Shown in pieces: positions 52,507-63,425 of a stretch of 64,000 nucleotides of DNA. The notes under the pieces are model-generated. The model was not told where the DNA came from and did no database searches. It saw only the letters and a program-made list of their open reading frames with translations. The stretch covers positions 620,001 to 684,000 of the forward strand of contig JALBUN010000023.1 of NCBI GenBank assembly GCA_025174535.1, read 5' to 3'. The number at the start of each line of letters is the position of its first letter. Position 1 is the first letter of the stretch. A program made the position numbers and the translations under genes. The stretch comes from Cantharellus purpuraceus. Lineage: Eukaryota > Basidiomycota > Agaricomycetes > Cantharellales > Hydnaceae.

Positions 52507-54703
52507 ATGTCCCATACCGCGTCAAGAAAGAGTAGCTTGGGGTTGAACTCGAGACGAGGTCCTCAGAAGGCACATATACCATATCGTGGGGATGACCTGC
52601 AGCACGGAAAGTATGTCTTATCTTCCTGCTCTAACGATTGACACATGTTGTAACATACCTTCTATCCCGTATCAAGAAAGACAGGTAAAACCGTGAATCA
52701 GGTCTCGCGCGATGCAGACGATTTCGAGCCTTTTGAGCAAGTTCTTGATCAAGCATACAGAGGAGGCAGTGTACCTCGACCGGCCAATGCCAGAACCAAG
52801 GCAGTGAATGGGCACTCTCGCCAGGAGCAGTCTCCTTTTGGAGAAGATGTTGATGATTCTGGCGAACTGTCTATGGAGATCGATAGCAGTAAGTAACTTC
52901 ACTAATATTCAAGTGCCGTCGTCAAATGTCATGAATTTACAGCACAAAATAGTCCCTCAGTTTATTTCAACAATACAACTGCTCGTGAGTTGTGATGCCA
53001 CTACCTTCATGAGAACGAATGTTCATCTGCTCCTTTTTCAGCCCTACCATCCAGTGCGAGACGTGTTGGATCATCATCCCGACCACTGCCTCGTGGCTCC
53101 ACTGTGGATTATGACCGTGTACCTTCACCAAAACCTGTAGCGCGCCACAGCTCAGTTCATTTAGGCCAAAACACTCGACGTTTAAATGCCAGTCGACTAC
53201 GAAATGAAATACAGGATGATGAGGGCATTAGTCGTGGCCCCATCGCAGATTCTGGAGATGACTCTTTCTCCCCTGTAGGTATCGGTCATGGCTATGAGGA
53301 TATGGAGTATCCTGACGGGGCCGAGGCTCTCGGCAATGAGAGCCCATCTTCAAGCTCCCGTGGCAACGTGAGCTTCACAGCCTTGGCTCGAGACATCGAG
53401 AACGACATTCCAGAGGAAGATGAACAGTCGCCTGTCCCTTCACGTACAGAGAAAGGCAAAGGGCGTGCGCAAGACTCCGGTGAAGAAGACAGTGGGTTAG
53501 AAGAGGACATTGCTACTGATCTTCAGGAGCTTGATAGTGGGCATGAGGATGAAGAGCACAATGAACCTGGGCCTAGCAAGAAATCTAGAAGGAAGGGGGA
53601 ATTGTCGCCTTCCGATTCTGATTCGCCGAATAAATCTTCGAGGAAAGCGCAATCTAAGCGACAAAACAAACAACCACGGATTAGTACGTACGGTAAGTAA
53701 TATTACATGACTTGTCTCTAAAGTTGCCTTGTCTCACCCCTTTCTTTTCCAGAGACCCTCGATGAAGATGGTTTACGCAGGAGCAAGCGTCGACACTATC
53801 CCCCATTGGAGTACTGGCGGCAAGAAAGGGTGGTTTGGGGACGACGCGAAAATGGCCGATCAGTTGTCCCCGTCATCAAGGAGATCATAAAAATACCTAA
53901 GCCACCACCTGAGCCTTTGGGGGGCAAGAAGCGCAAACGTGCAGGAACACGTGCCCCGAGAAGCAAGAGCCGAACAGTTGCATCTCCAAACGCGCCTGTA
54001 GAGGAAATACGAGTAGTTGAGGTTGATAACCCTGAGCTTGGCTGGGACGATGACACCCATTCTAATGGAATCATTCTTGATTGGTATTCAAAGACAGAGG
54101 TGGAACGACGTGAGCTGGTAATGTGCTATGTTAATGATTACTTTGATGGTCTTTCCTTTTGCAGGTGTGGCGTATACAGCACGAATGATTTCCCCTAGGG
54201 CTGCCCAAGCCAATAAGTATTCGTTCCAAAAAGTGTTTGGTGATGGAAATTTTTTTGCAGCTGGACAATTGATAATTCCACCTGGAGAGGAGAAACCTCC
54301 CAAGCCAGCGAAAGACAACACCTACGTTTGTCTGTTTCTTGATCACAATGCTCGAGCTTCTCAACAAAGGTTGCAGATTTTTTATGTGATTGAAGGTGCT
54401 GTGGAATGCAAGGTGCATCGCGCCAGTTTCGTCCTGGCAACAGGTGGTATGTTCATGGTGCCTCGCGGTAGGTCTATGTAGTTGGTTTCGGAGAGTAAGG
54501 ATTCTACAACCTTGCTCTGAACAGGTAATCAGTATTACATCAAGAACATCTGCGAACGGGAAGTAAAAATATTCTTTGCCCAAGCGCGCAAGATAGAGGA
54601 GAACGACTCGGAAGCACTGCCGGATATTCTCTCTAGAGCATCGGCAGCTCCACGTGGCCACACAGCACCACAGTCTGTATCCCATGGTGCATCACCGAAA
54701 TAG
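52507..54703 (+). CDS. MIF2: Centromere protein C (Mif2/CENP-C)
   Basis: Inner kinetochore protein that binds CENP-A nucleosomes and recruits the Mis12 complex. The N-terminal exon MSHTASRKSSLGLNSRRGPQ gives the basic head. A long Ser/Glu/Asp-rich disordered middle follows (GEEDSGLEEDIATDL, KKSRRKGELSPSD). The CENP-C motif is clear: LRRSKRRHYPPLEYWRQERV (about 53775-53835). The C-terminal cupin dimerisation domain includes FAAGQLIIPPGEEKPPK, LQIFYVIEGAVECKVH, TGGMFMVPRG and NQYYIKNICEREVKIFFAQ. It ends in TAG 54701-54703. All diagnostic parts are present. Confidence 0.94.
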
Positions 54704-55040
54704 TCTTGTATTAGCAACACAAGAAACTACAACAGTGCGGTATGCTTGAGTGCTCAACGAGATCCTGATATGCGTTGGATGAGAATTTGTATTATTATGT
54801 AGAACTGGTTGTCAGAGTTCGTCACAATTGCTCATCTGCATTATACTTTGTAGTCCTCAGCTCGTCGACCAGGGATATAGCAGGCACCAGCTTCAGAACA
54901 CCTATTCATACAATCATGTCCTGACGTGACTGCTTAGTCGTGATTGCTTCTACTTCCCAGTCGATCGGACACATGTTCATAAGCAATTGTTCTCTTTCTT
55001 CAAGTTCACAGGGTTCCAACTATCCTCTGCCATCTCCCAG
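54704..55040. other. Intergenic region CENP-C / aminotransferase
   Basis: 337 bp. It may contain a non-coding or short coding 5' exon of the aminotransferase: a CAG acceptor-like site lies just before 55010. No gene is recognised. Confidence 0.4.
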
Positions 55041-56873
55041 ATGGAGCAAGAACATGAACACTCAGAGGCTCTTCCAGATTTGTTTCATCATTTGTCCCAA
55101 GAAGCACAGAGAAGACTGCCTAATGCTATGAAGACGTTCCTTCGTTCGTTAGAAGATGCGCCTAAGATGACTTCCCTTGCCAATGGTCAATTTCAATTGA
55201 CCCTCTTTTCTAACGAGATGTTGACTCCTTATAGGTGATCCTCACCCGGCGCTGTATCCCTTGGCTCAAGTCGACTTTCATGTCCCAGCTGTGTCAACAT
55301 TGGGCTCTGTTTCTTCTTGGCTTGATCGTTCTGCTCCAACTCAGGTGCTTACCGCATACAATGGAAATGGTTCTTCTACGATAGATCTTTCAGTCGCCAT
55401 GCAGTATGGCACGGGTCTGGGGATACACACCCTTCGGGAGCAATTCGCAGAACTCAACAAGCTCTTGCACGCTCCGAGCCCCACGACACGCAATGTCATA
55501 TTAACGTTAGGAAACGCAGATGCTGTCACTAAACTGTACCGTCTTCTGGGAGAGCCAGGAGACACATTCCTTGTAGAGGAATATTCCTTTTGTGGTCTGA
55601 CCAACGCACCAATTGCGCAGGGTGTGCGATGGCAACCCATCAAGGTCGATAATATGGGCCTCATTCCTGCTGATATGGAGGCTTTACTAAGCACATGGGA
55701 TGAGGCAGTCAGGGGTAGGAGACCCCATGTTCTTTACTGCATTCCGTATGTTACTGGTTTACGAACTCTTTCCGCACCTCTCATCAATTTACTCGGCGAC
55801 AGCACAGGGCAGAATCCCACAGGCGCAACTCTTCCGTTAGAACGACGCCGTGCGATCTATTCCATCGCACAGGAGTATGATATTGTCATTTTGGAAGACG
55901 GTAAGAAACCCGATACTCAAAAACATGGTCACTTAACATCATCTAGACCCTTACTATTTCTTCCAATATGACAGAAACGTCGTACCCATGGACAACCGGC
56001 CCGGAAGGAATGTCACGCCTGAGATCATCTCGGAATTCTTGGACGGTTTGGTTCCTTCTTTCCTCTCCCTGGATGTTGACGGCCGTGTTATACGGATTGA
56101 TTCGTGCGTCTACTTGTGGGATAAGGCAACCTATGCGCGCTGAAGTCTCACCCGAGTCAGAGTGAGCAAGACAATTGCACCAAATATGCGCCTCGGGTGG
56201 ATCACAAGCAACCCATTGTTTTCACGCAAGCTTGAAATCTTAACAGATAATAGCACTCAACACCCACATGGACTTGGGCAATCGCTCATGGCAGAGATAC
56301 TAGCACCGTCTGGATGGGGCATAAATGGCTACTTCCGCTGGCTGTGGGGACTTCGCAACGAGTATGAGCGAAGACGTAACCTCTTTTTTAAGATATTTCA
56401 GCGCGAAATAGGGGAACACGGATTTGCCAGCACTAACCTACCCATTGCAGGGATGTTCTTCTGGATCAAAATACATATCACCAAGCATCCGCGTTTTCAA
56501 CTCCAGACTGGTTCTGTGCCACTGACAGGCCGGAAGACAAACGCGAAGGAGCTTTTGGATGAGCTATTCAAGAGATGCTTTAATAATGGCTTATTGATCA
56601 TGCCAGGAGTCTTGTTCGCTATGCAGCCTACGGACAACTCTATTGCAGAACAGGCCCCAAGCGAGAATCATATCTTAGACGTGAGCTTGCATGTTTGTCT
56701 CCAGTATTACATGATCATTAATTAAGACCGATCAGCAACCATACTTCCGCACAACTTTTGTAGGAACGGATGGGACTATAGATCGGGCATTGAAGGTCTT
56801 TGGACAGACTTTGAAGCTGTTTTTTATTGATGGGAATGATGAGGGTCCCAGCGCTAAGCGTTGGGAGAAATGA
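55041..56873 (+). CDS. Aromatic amino acid / 2-aminoadipate aminotransferase (ARO8-like)
   Basis: Fold-type I PLP aminotransferase of the ARO8/KAT II branch, acting on aromatic amino acids or 2-aminoadipate with 2-oxoglutarate. The chosen start (55041) gives MEQEHEHSEALPDLFHHLSQ, then MTSLANG-DPHPALYPL. Family segments are ILTLGNADAVTKLYRLLGE, the EEYSFCGL region, GQNPTGATLPLERRRAIY, ILED-DPYYFFQYDR and the PLP-lysine motif SKTIAPNMRLGWITS (about 56163-56207). The C-terminus FIDGNDEGPSAKRWEK ends in TGA 56871-56873. Substrate preference cannot be read from the sequence. The 5' end is uncertain: an upstream exon is possible. Confidence 0.88.
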
Positions 56874-56931
56874 GGAGCTTGGCATTCCCTGCATGTTTAC
56901 GTAAGGAGTGTTGTATGGTATACGTCGTCTC

Positions 56932-59900
56932 ATGTCAGACTCAGTCCCTCGGTCGTCCCGTAATGTCCACGGTACCTCACACTCTTTCCGCGCCTCCGGA
57001 TCCCATTCTCCTTCAGCATCGCGTCCTTTCCTTGGTTTGTTAAATCCCATGGGGCGCCATTACCAAGGCTACTCTCAGGCCGCGTCATTGCTAGAAGAAG
57101 ATGAAGGTGAGGAAACAGACAAGACACATGGTGGTTCTGTAAACCCCTCTTCTTCCACCCGTCGCGTCTCGTGGAATGCCGACTCACAACTAAATGTATT
57201 GAAACGCAATGAAGACCGATCTTCAGACGACGACGAAGTTCCTCAGAGCCTCATGTTTGAAGCCTATGTGCCGTCCAAGGCACAAGCGAGTTCTCGAAAC
57301 TCGAGAACTTCTCAACCCTTACGACCCTCTTCAAGCGTTCTTCCTACTACCCATCCCGTGCAACTCACAATGCCCCCTAAACCTTCAGACTTGAATCCAC
57401 CTCCAACTACTGAGACGCGTCCACCGGATCCTCCGAAGCCAATGAGAGGGCTTGATTCTTATGAACGTGCACTTTGGAATTGGATCAATGTGTATAATCT
57501 TGACCTTTACCTTCAAGAGGTGTATTCCTATTACGAAGGGAAAGGTATCTTTTGTATCGCGCTGTCGCAAGGACTTAATCTATTGTTTGTCTTTTTCTGT
57601 TCTATCACTGGCTACGCTCTCATGTATCAATTGCAGGACATTTGGATTTGTCATTTCCTTCTCCACCTTCCTCCTGGGTTGTGTCGATTATTCTCGAATT
57701 CGCCACGAGCGTGAACAGATGACACGACTTTCAGACGTCGTCGTGGGTCAATGTATTTCGAAGTGAGTGCTTATTTTTGTTTTTATTTATCTCAAGAGAC
57801 GATTAATATACCTTGTCAGGTTCTCAGGTTTCACCCTACTCTTCTTTCTCTTCTTCAGTGCCTTCTATATTTGGCAGGTCGTGCAATTCGTGTTTCACGT
57901 TCTACGACTGGCAGATATGTACCGGTTTTATACTCATCTTTTAGGCATCCCCGATGTGGGTGCTTCTATGTTCATCCGAGTCCAAACACTCATGCAACCA
58001 TGTTTATTCTGTGGTGAAGGCTGATATCCAAACCATTTCCTGGCCGGAGATCGTTCGACGTATTGGAGCTATTCGTGATGAAAACCCTGTTACTGCTATG
58101 TCATCTGCTAGCGACTCCAATCCCGGCTTCTCACCGCTTACGGCGAAACTTGATGCTCACGACGTGGCGAACCGTATTATGCGGCAAGAGAACTACTTGA
58201 TTGCCTTGTTTAATAAAGAACTTTTAGATCTACGATCTCCCACTCCAAGATTTCTTGCCCGTGTTCTTCGTACACATGGGGGTGGAAGCAAACATGGCGA
58301 GGGCAAAGGGGACACATTGACACAAGCTCTTGAGTGGAACCTCCGCTTTTGTCTAATGGGATGGCTATTCGACCGTAGTGGCAAAGTCAAGCGAGTGTTC
58401 CTCAAGGAACGAAACCGCAAGGCGCTCATTGAGCAGTGCGTGTGCGCAATACAAAGTGTCAGCCTATCGACGACCAGTGATTTTATACAGGTTAAAACGG
58501 CGTTTTATTTTTATGGGCATCTTGAATGCGATTTCGGTACCATTCATTGTCCCTTACATCCTTTTGCATTCCTTTTTCCGCTATTTCGAGGTAAGACGGA
58601 TTATTCTTTGCACAACTGTGCTTACTCGATAGCGCTTTTATAAGGAATATCATGAGAAGCCCTCATCACTGAATGGACGAAAATACACACCGTTTGCAGA
58701 ATGGAAATTCCGTGAATTTAACGAGCTCCCGCATTTATTCGTTCGCCGCCTGGCAGAATCGTATCCCACTGCTAGTATGTACATCGGACAGTTCCCAAAT
58801 GAAAAAGTGGCAATAGTGATGAGGTAAGTGGACAGCAACATTGTCTTGGCCTTCACTAATGCTGCATTAGATTTGTGGCCTTCATAGCAGGCTCATTTGC
58901 CGCTGTTCTGCTACTAGCATCAGTGATTGACCCAGACTTATTTCTCGGGTTTGAGATCACCCCCCACAGAACAGTTTTGTTTTACATTGGTGTATTCGGG
59001 TCTGTACTTGCAGTCGCGCGAGGGATGGTACCTGAGGACAATAGGGTATTTGATCCTGAGCTGCTAATGACGGAGGTGATCCATTACACGCACTATATGC
59101 CAGCGGAATGGAAGGGGAAACTACACTCTCAGACGGTGCAAATATTGTTACACTAGCGAGAGTTGCAATTGACATACCGCTGTCGTTTCAGGTACAAAAA
59201 GAATTTGGACAGTTATTCCAGATGAAAGTTGTCATCTTCGCGCAAGAGCTGCTCTCCGTAGTTTTAACCCCGTTTATTTTATGGTATTCCCTTCCACGTT
59301 GCGCACCTGCCATCGTCGATTTTTTCCGCGAATTCTCGGTGCATATCGACGGCTTAGATTATGTTTGCAGCTTCGCCGTGTTTGATTTCAAACGGCACGG
59401 TAACGTAAAGGTGGCGATAATAGCATCTCTTACATTCATAATGAACGTGGATCGTTGATAAATTTACTATACAGTATGGCGTTCCCACAGAGGCCAACGA
59501 GGACCGCTTCATGTCCAAGGAGGGTAAGATGGAGAAGTCATTCCTTAATTTCAAGGTATGATCTGCCTTGTATCTGTTTTCGGTCCAGGTCAATCACGGG
59601 ATACCCGCAGGCTGCCAACCCACAATGGAATCCAACTGATCCGAGTGGGTCCCTCTATCTCAGTAAGTTGGCAGACTATGGCGTGGCCCACCCTCCAGCA
59701 ATTGGACGACGTTCGCACTCGCATAATCGATTCGATGGAAGTGAAGGTGGTATCAATCATACGCATGATTACGACCGGGCACTGCAGCAGAGTATGGCGA
59801 GGGCTGCTGCAAGACGACGATCGGCAGCCACGTCCCGAACCCTACCTCAAGATACCGCGAAACCTGCTGATCAGACACCGGTTCAATCTGTATCCATACC

Positions 59901-60102
59901 TACCGTACGAGACGAGGATCGTGCAATTGGTGATGTAGGAAGCGAGCTGGGTGACTCTTACGTTGATGAGATATCAATGAGAAGGGCAGGCAAGACATTC
60001 TTACCTATTAACTCGGAACGTCAGGAGGACGAAGAATTACGGGATGCTGGCGTACTAGGACTCCTGGCCCAGATATACGATCAAGGCCGGACAGTGTTAT
60101 GA
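56932..60102 (+). CDS. ATG9: Autophagy-related protein 9 (phospholipid scramblase)
   Basis: Multi-spanning membrane protein of Golgi-derived vesicles that seeds autophagosomes. The start at 56932 gives [21 protein letters not shown] long Ser/Pro-rich cytosolic N-terminus leads to the conserved [20 protein letters not shown]. The core has membrane segments ([40 protein letters not shown]), the block [19 protein letters not shown] and [17 protein letters not shown]. The [20 protein letters not shown] segment precedes the tail. The C-terminal cytosolic tail is low-complexity, ending [18 protein letters not shown] at TGA 60100-60102. It starts 58 bp after the aminotransferase stop on the same strand. 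Confidence 0.95.
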
Positions 60103-60267
60103 ATAGCAACTGAACCACGGGTTGTATCTAAGCTCGATAGAGTTGGTGAGGCCGATGCTTGCGTGAGCAAACGTGGTATATCAGTCACACGATATGCGGC
60201 CATTGATGCAGGAGCTTAAGAGACCACAGCACAAATGAGATAAATGTATCTAAGGAGAGGTTGATGG

Positions 60268-61712
60268 TTATCGAAGAAGAAACGTTGGTTTTCGTAAAGG
60301 CGGAGGTGGGGAACGAGAAGTGTACGTCGGGGGAACAGCCTTGGATGAGATGAGTGAACCCTCCTTCGATGACTGCTGGTGCGCAAGGCTCAACGCCTCA
60401 TCGATGCGCCACATCCCTCTAGCAAATGCGTCTCGCTCTAAGGAGCCAAGACCATCAGGATCACACTCCATCCTATCAAGTGGATGAATATTATCCGTGG
60501 GCTAGGAGGAACTCAGAGAACAACTCACCATATCTCTCGTAGTCGTGCTCTGGGAAGTCTGGAACAACTCCAAATGCGCTTGATGAGCTGAGCATCCAGT
60601 CTTTCTTCTCTTGGGGGGTCATACATGAAGTCGGACTTGTCACCATTTGTGAGAAGATCTACTGATAGCCCTCGCCAACCTGAAGCGCGACCCTTGCGTG
60701 GCGTCTGGGACAGATTGCGCTCAAAGAGTGCTTCGTAACGTTTTTTAGCATCCGGAGGGAGTGGTGCTGGGCGATGGTGTGCTGAAGGTTGAATAGACTG
60801 CGGTTTCGTCGGCCGCCGTTGTGGCGGCGGCGGCGGCGGCGGCGGACGGCGAGCAGTTGCGGCCGATGATTGAACAATGGGATTGGTTAGCACAGGTGTA
60901 ACCTGTTTCTGCCACTGCCGTTGGGGGACCTTGGGGGTGGTTGTACAGTCTTGTTCCCAGTCGTACTGCACATGTATAGTTGGGCTAGTCGCAGCCGTAG
61001 AACTGACGGCTTCATACGAGCCATCAAAACTATCCTTCGTGTCACCACCGTCAGATGATAGTGAAACAGAATGAAAAGATGAGGTAGAAGAGCTGGGCAT
61101 ATGCCGGCTTTGAAATCCAGGGGACGCGCCTCGCCTTGGAGATGCAGGAGGATAGGTATGCGAGTCAGGAGCGTTGAGAAGTGACGAATTAGAGGGAGGC
61201 TTGGACGACGGTAACGAAACAGGAGAGGAAGCATGACGCTTGGGGAGGGGTGGAGGGGTCATGGACGATGTGATTACCGGATTGACCTTAAGCGACGCGA
61301 CTGAGGGCTTTCGAGGTGGTAAAGGAGGAAGTCGTGGACTTCGAGGAGGTAGGTGAGGTCTCAAAGAAGATTCCGATGCAGAGGAAGCGGTAGAACCTGT
61401 TCCATCAGTTGATATTGCTTTAAGCTTCGGAGACGCGAGCTCGCTAAAGTCGATCAAAGATGACTTGCGTCCAAGGGCGGCTGGAGATGAAGGCGAAGGG
61501 GGGATAGGTTGCATGGGAGGAATGGTGCAAAGAGCGTCAGCCGTTGGGGATGTCGAGTCGGAGTCCAGGATATGTTGCTGAACAGGCTTATGAGGCAGAC
61601 TCAGAGGCTCCAGTCGAACGCCCCCGCTCAAGTTTGGTTTGCCTTGATGGCTACCCGACTCCAGACTTTCGAATGCATTAATACGCGACTGCAATGCCGC
61701 CGAGGGCGCCAT
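60268..61712 (-). CDS. EH-domain protein, IRS4/TAX4-like
   Basis: Fungal IRS4-type protein; in yeast Irs4/Tax4 bind the lipid phosphatase Inp51 and affect phosphoinositide levels, autophagy and rDNA silencing. The start at 61712 (MAPSAALQSRINAFESLES) fits family N-termini; an in-frame ATG at 61847 would add 45 residues. A Ser/Pro-rich middle has many proline motifs and a run of eight prolines coded by a GGC-type repeat near 60826-60846. The C-terminal EH domain reads KRYEALFERNLS, GWRGLSVDLLTNGD, LDAQLIKRIWSCSRLPRARL and, after the intron near 60470-60530, an EF-hand-like CDPDGLGSLERDAF. It ends in TAA 60268-60270. Confidence 0.85.
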
Positions 61713-61895
61713 CGTGAAGGTATTCGTGAGGGGACCCAAAGGAATGCAAGGAAACGCGCGGATGCACCGCTGACTCAGCTCATCCCGGATTACGAGTATA
61801 GGCAAATATTGACTTAGCGTCAATGTGCACTGAAAACAGGAAAGCATCCGAGATTCCCTGGTTATGTCATTGCCAATAATCGTCTCGCGTTTCTC

Positions 61896-62525
61896 ATGGC
61901 TTCACCAGAGCTTTATGCAACAGCAGGTCTGGACATCATCACAAACTCCCTATCAGTGTAATTATCCTTCTTGAAAATTTGCCCCAGATTTCTGCCTCGT
62001 TCCTATGGGACTGTCCGACTCGTCTGTTCGTCAAATACTGCTATACAAAGCAGTCGTCTCACCCTGCCCCGTAGGTCGCGATTTATATAGCCGAGTGTCA
62101 GCGAGTCCTTGAGATGACTGGTCTCAGGTACAAGGTGAGTTTTTAGAAGTGAATGAAGCCTTACATGTGCGGGCTGGTTGACATGGTCTGTAGATGCAGT
62201 AAGTGTTCTCTCTACTTTACACCACTCCAGCTAGTGTTCAGTGTTTGCAAGTGGATATGGAACCAACATTGAAGGGCCATGGGTTCGTCGTGCTTTCAAC
62301 TATGCTGGCCTTTCACTGTTCATCGTTTTCGCTTATTGCTTGTCGTGCTAGTCTGCCGTATCCGATGCCATCCATGCTTGCCACGCTGCTGTCCACGCCA
62401 AAGGAGCACCCCGTATCGCCACGGATATCAGAATAGGCACACGCGTCGACAGAGAAATCAAGGAGGGCCAAGTCAACGAAGACAAGGTAAAGAGGGTCGA
62501 GGATATCCTACGTCTTCATAAGTAA
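61896..62525 (+). CDS. ECM15: ECM15/MTH1187 (UPF0045) family protein
   Basis: Small ferredoxin-fold protein; family members bind thiamine-like ligands and the yeast version is Ecm15. Six exons (61896-61926, 61988-62025, 62075-62134, 62194-62198, 62252-62282, 62352-62525) sum to 339 nt, 112 residues. The protein reads ATADFCLVPMG, AECQRVLEMTGLRYK, MHGYGTNIEGPW, HACHAAVHAKGAPRIATDI and RIGTRVDREI, matching the family throughout. Exon 4 is only 5 nt (ATGCA), encoding Met and two bases of His, and is needed for the conserved KMHGYGTN. Two donors start GTTCGTC. The gene is divergent from the EH-domain gene. Confidence 0.9.
62194..62198 (+). other. 5-nt internal micro-exon of ECM15
   Basis: ATGCA lies between an acceptor (GGTCTGTAG) and a strong donor (GTAAGTGTTC). 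The upstream intron is 62135-62193 and the downstream intron 62199-62251. Joining it restores the conserved YK-MH-GYGTN. Skipping it shifts the frame and loses the motif. Confidence 0.8.
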
Positions 62526-63425
62526 CAAGTATGCGAGGCGCATTTCAGCTTCAATACTACATTTTCTCAACTTGCCACTGCTCTTGATTAGGCCTGCGAA
62601 CGTATAGTGTCGATGAGGATCCTACAGTGGACCCACTCAATTGAGATCGAGGTAGAGCACTCCGGATTCCCCCGCTGAAGGGTTATCTAGGGTGGTGTCC
62701 CCGACTCCAGAGGAGTTCCTATGGAAAGAAGCGATTCTGGATGGGCATGATTATGAGTGCCAGGATCATATCTCCGTATGCGACACGTTTTTAACGGTGA
62801 CGCTGTTGTCCTGCTGTCTTTCGCTCCGAATTTCTCAGAAAGGCCACTCCTTGTGCTGAAATTGGCAGGAGGGCCAGTGGGACCAGCTGTCTTTCTGTAT
62901 AGAGTTTGATGCTCCCCTGAAAAGCCTGTAGCTGTCTGCTGCTTTCTCCGCCGCTGCAAGGTCTCCACAGCAGAGTTGGGGTGACAAGGCTGGGGCTGCG
63001 CTGATATGGAGGGTTTGCTGCCTCTACTCAAAGGCCGATGATGCTCAGCTCTACCCCTGAGGCCTGATTAAATTACTCGTTTTTGCCTTGCGCCGCTAAT
63101 AATGTAAACCAAGCACTGAGATTTGATTTCTTAGTACCTTTACTCTGTTCTTGGCAGACTTGGCATCTAATTTTGGTATGTACCAGGTATATATCGCGGC
63201 AATGCACTTCATGCATGGTTAGTTGGTGGGTGCCGACTCTTCATAGTGAACGATGATTGTGTCTATTCAATCCAAACAGTTGTTATTGTTCACTAATGCT
63301 ATAGCTGCTATACCGTCAGTGCCTCTGCAACAATATTTTACGGTATGACGTCAAAAGTCAATATAGCAGAGGGGGTTCGCAAATTAAGAATATTGTTTAA
63401 GTACTGGGGTTTAATGCTTGGCTGC
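62526..63425. other. Intergenic region ECM15 / DNA methyltransferase
   Basis: 900 bp between convergent genes. A 114-codon minus-strand open frame (62687-63031), rich in Ser/Thr/Pro, has no recognised homology. Nothing else is seen. Confidence 0.45.

Noticed and set aside
62687..63031. 114-codon minus-strand frame rich in Ser/Thr/Pro
   Set aside because: No ATG-supported conserved start and no recognised domain; considered as a possible decayed piece of the methyltransferase but shows none of its motifs.
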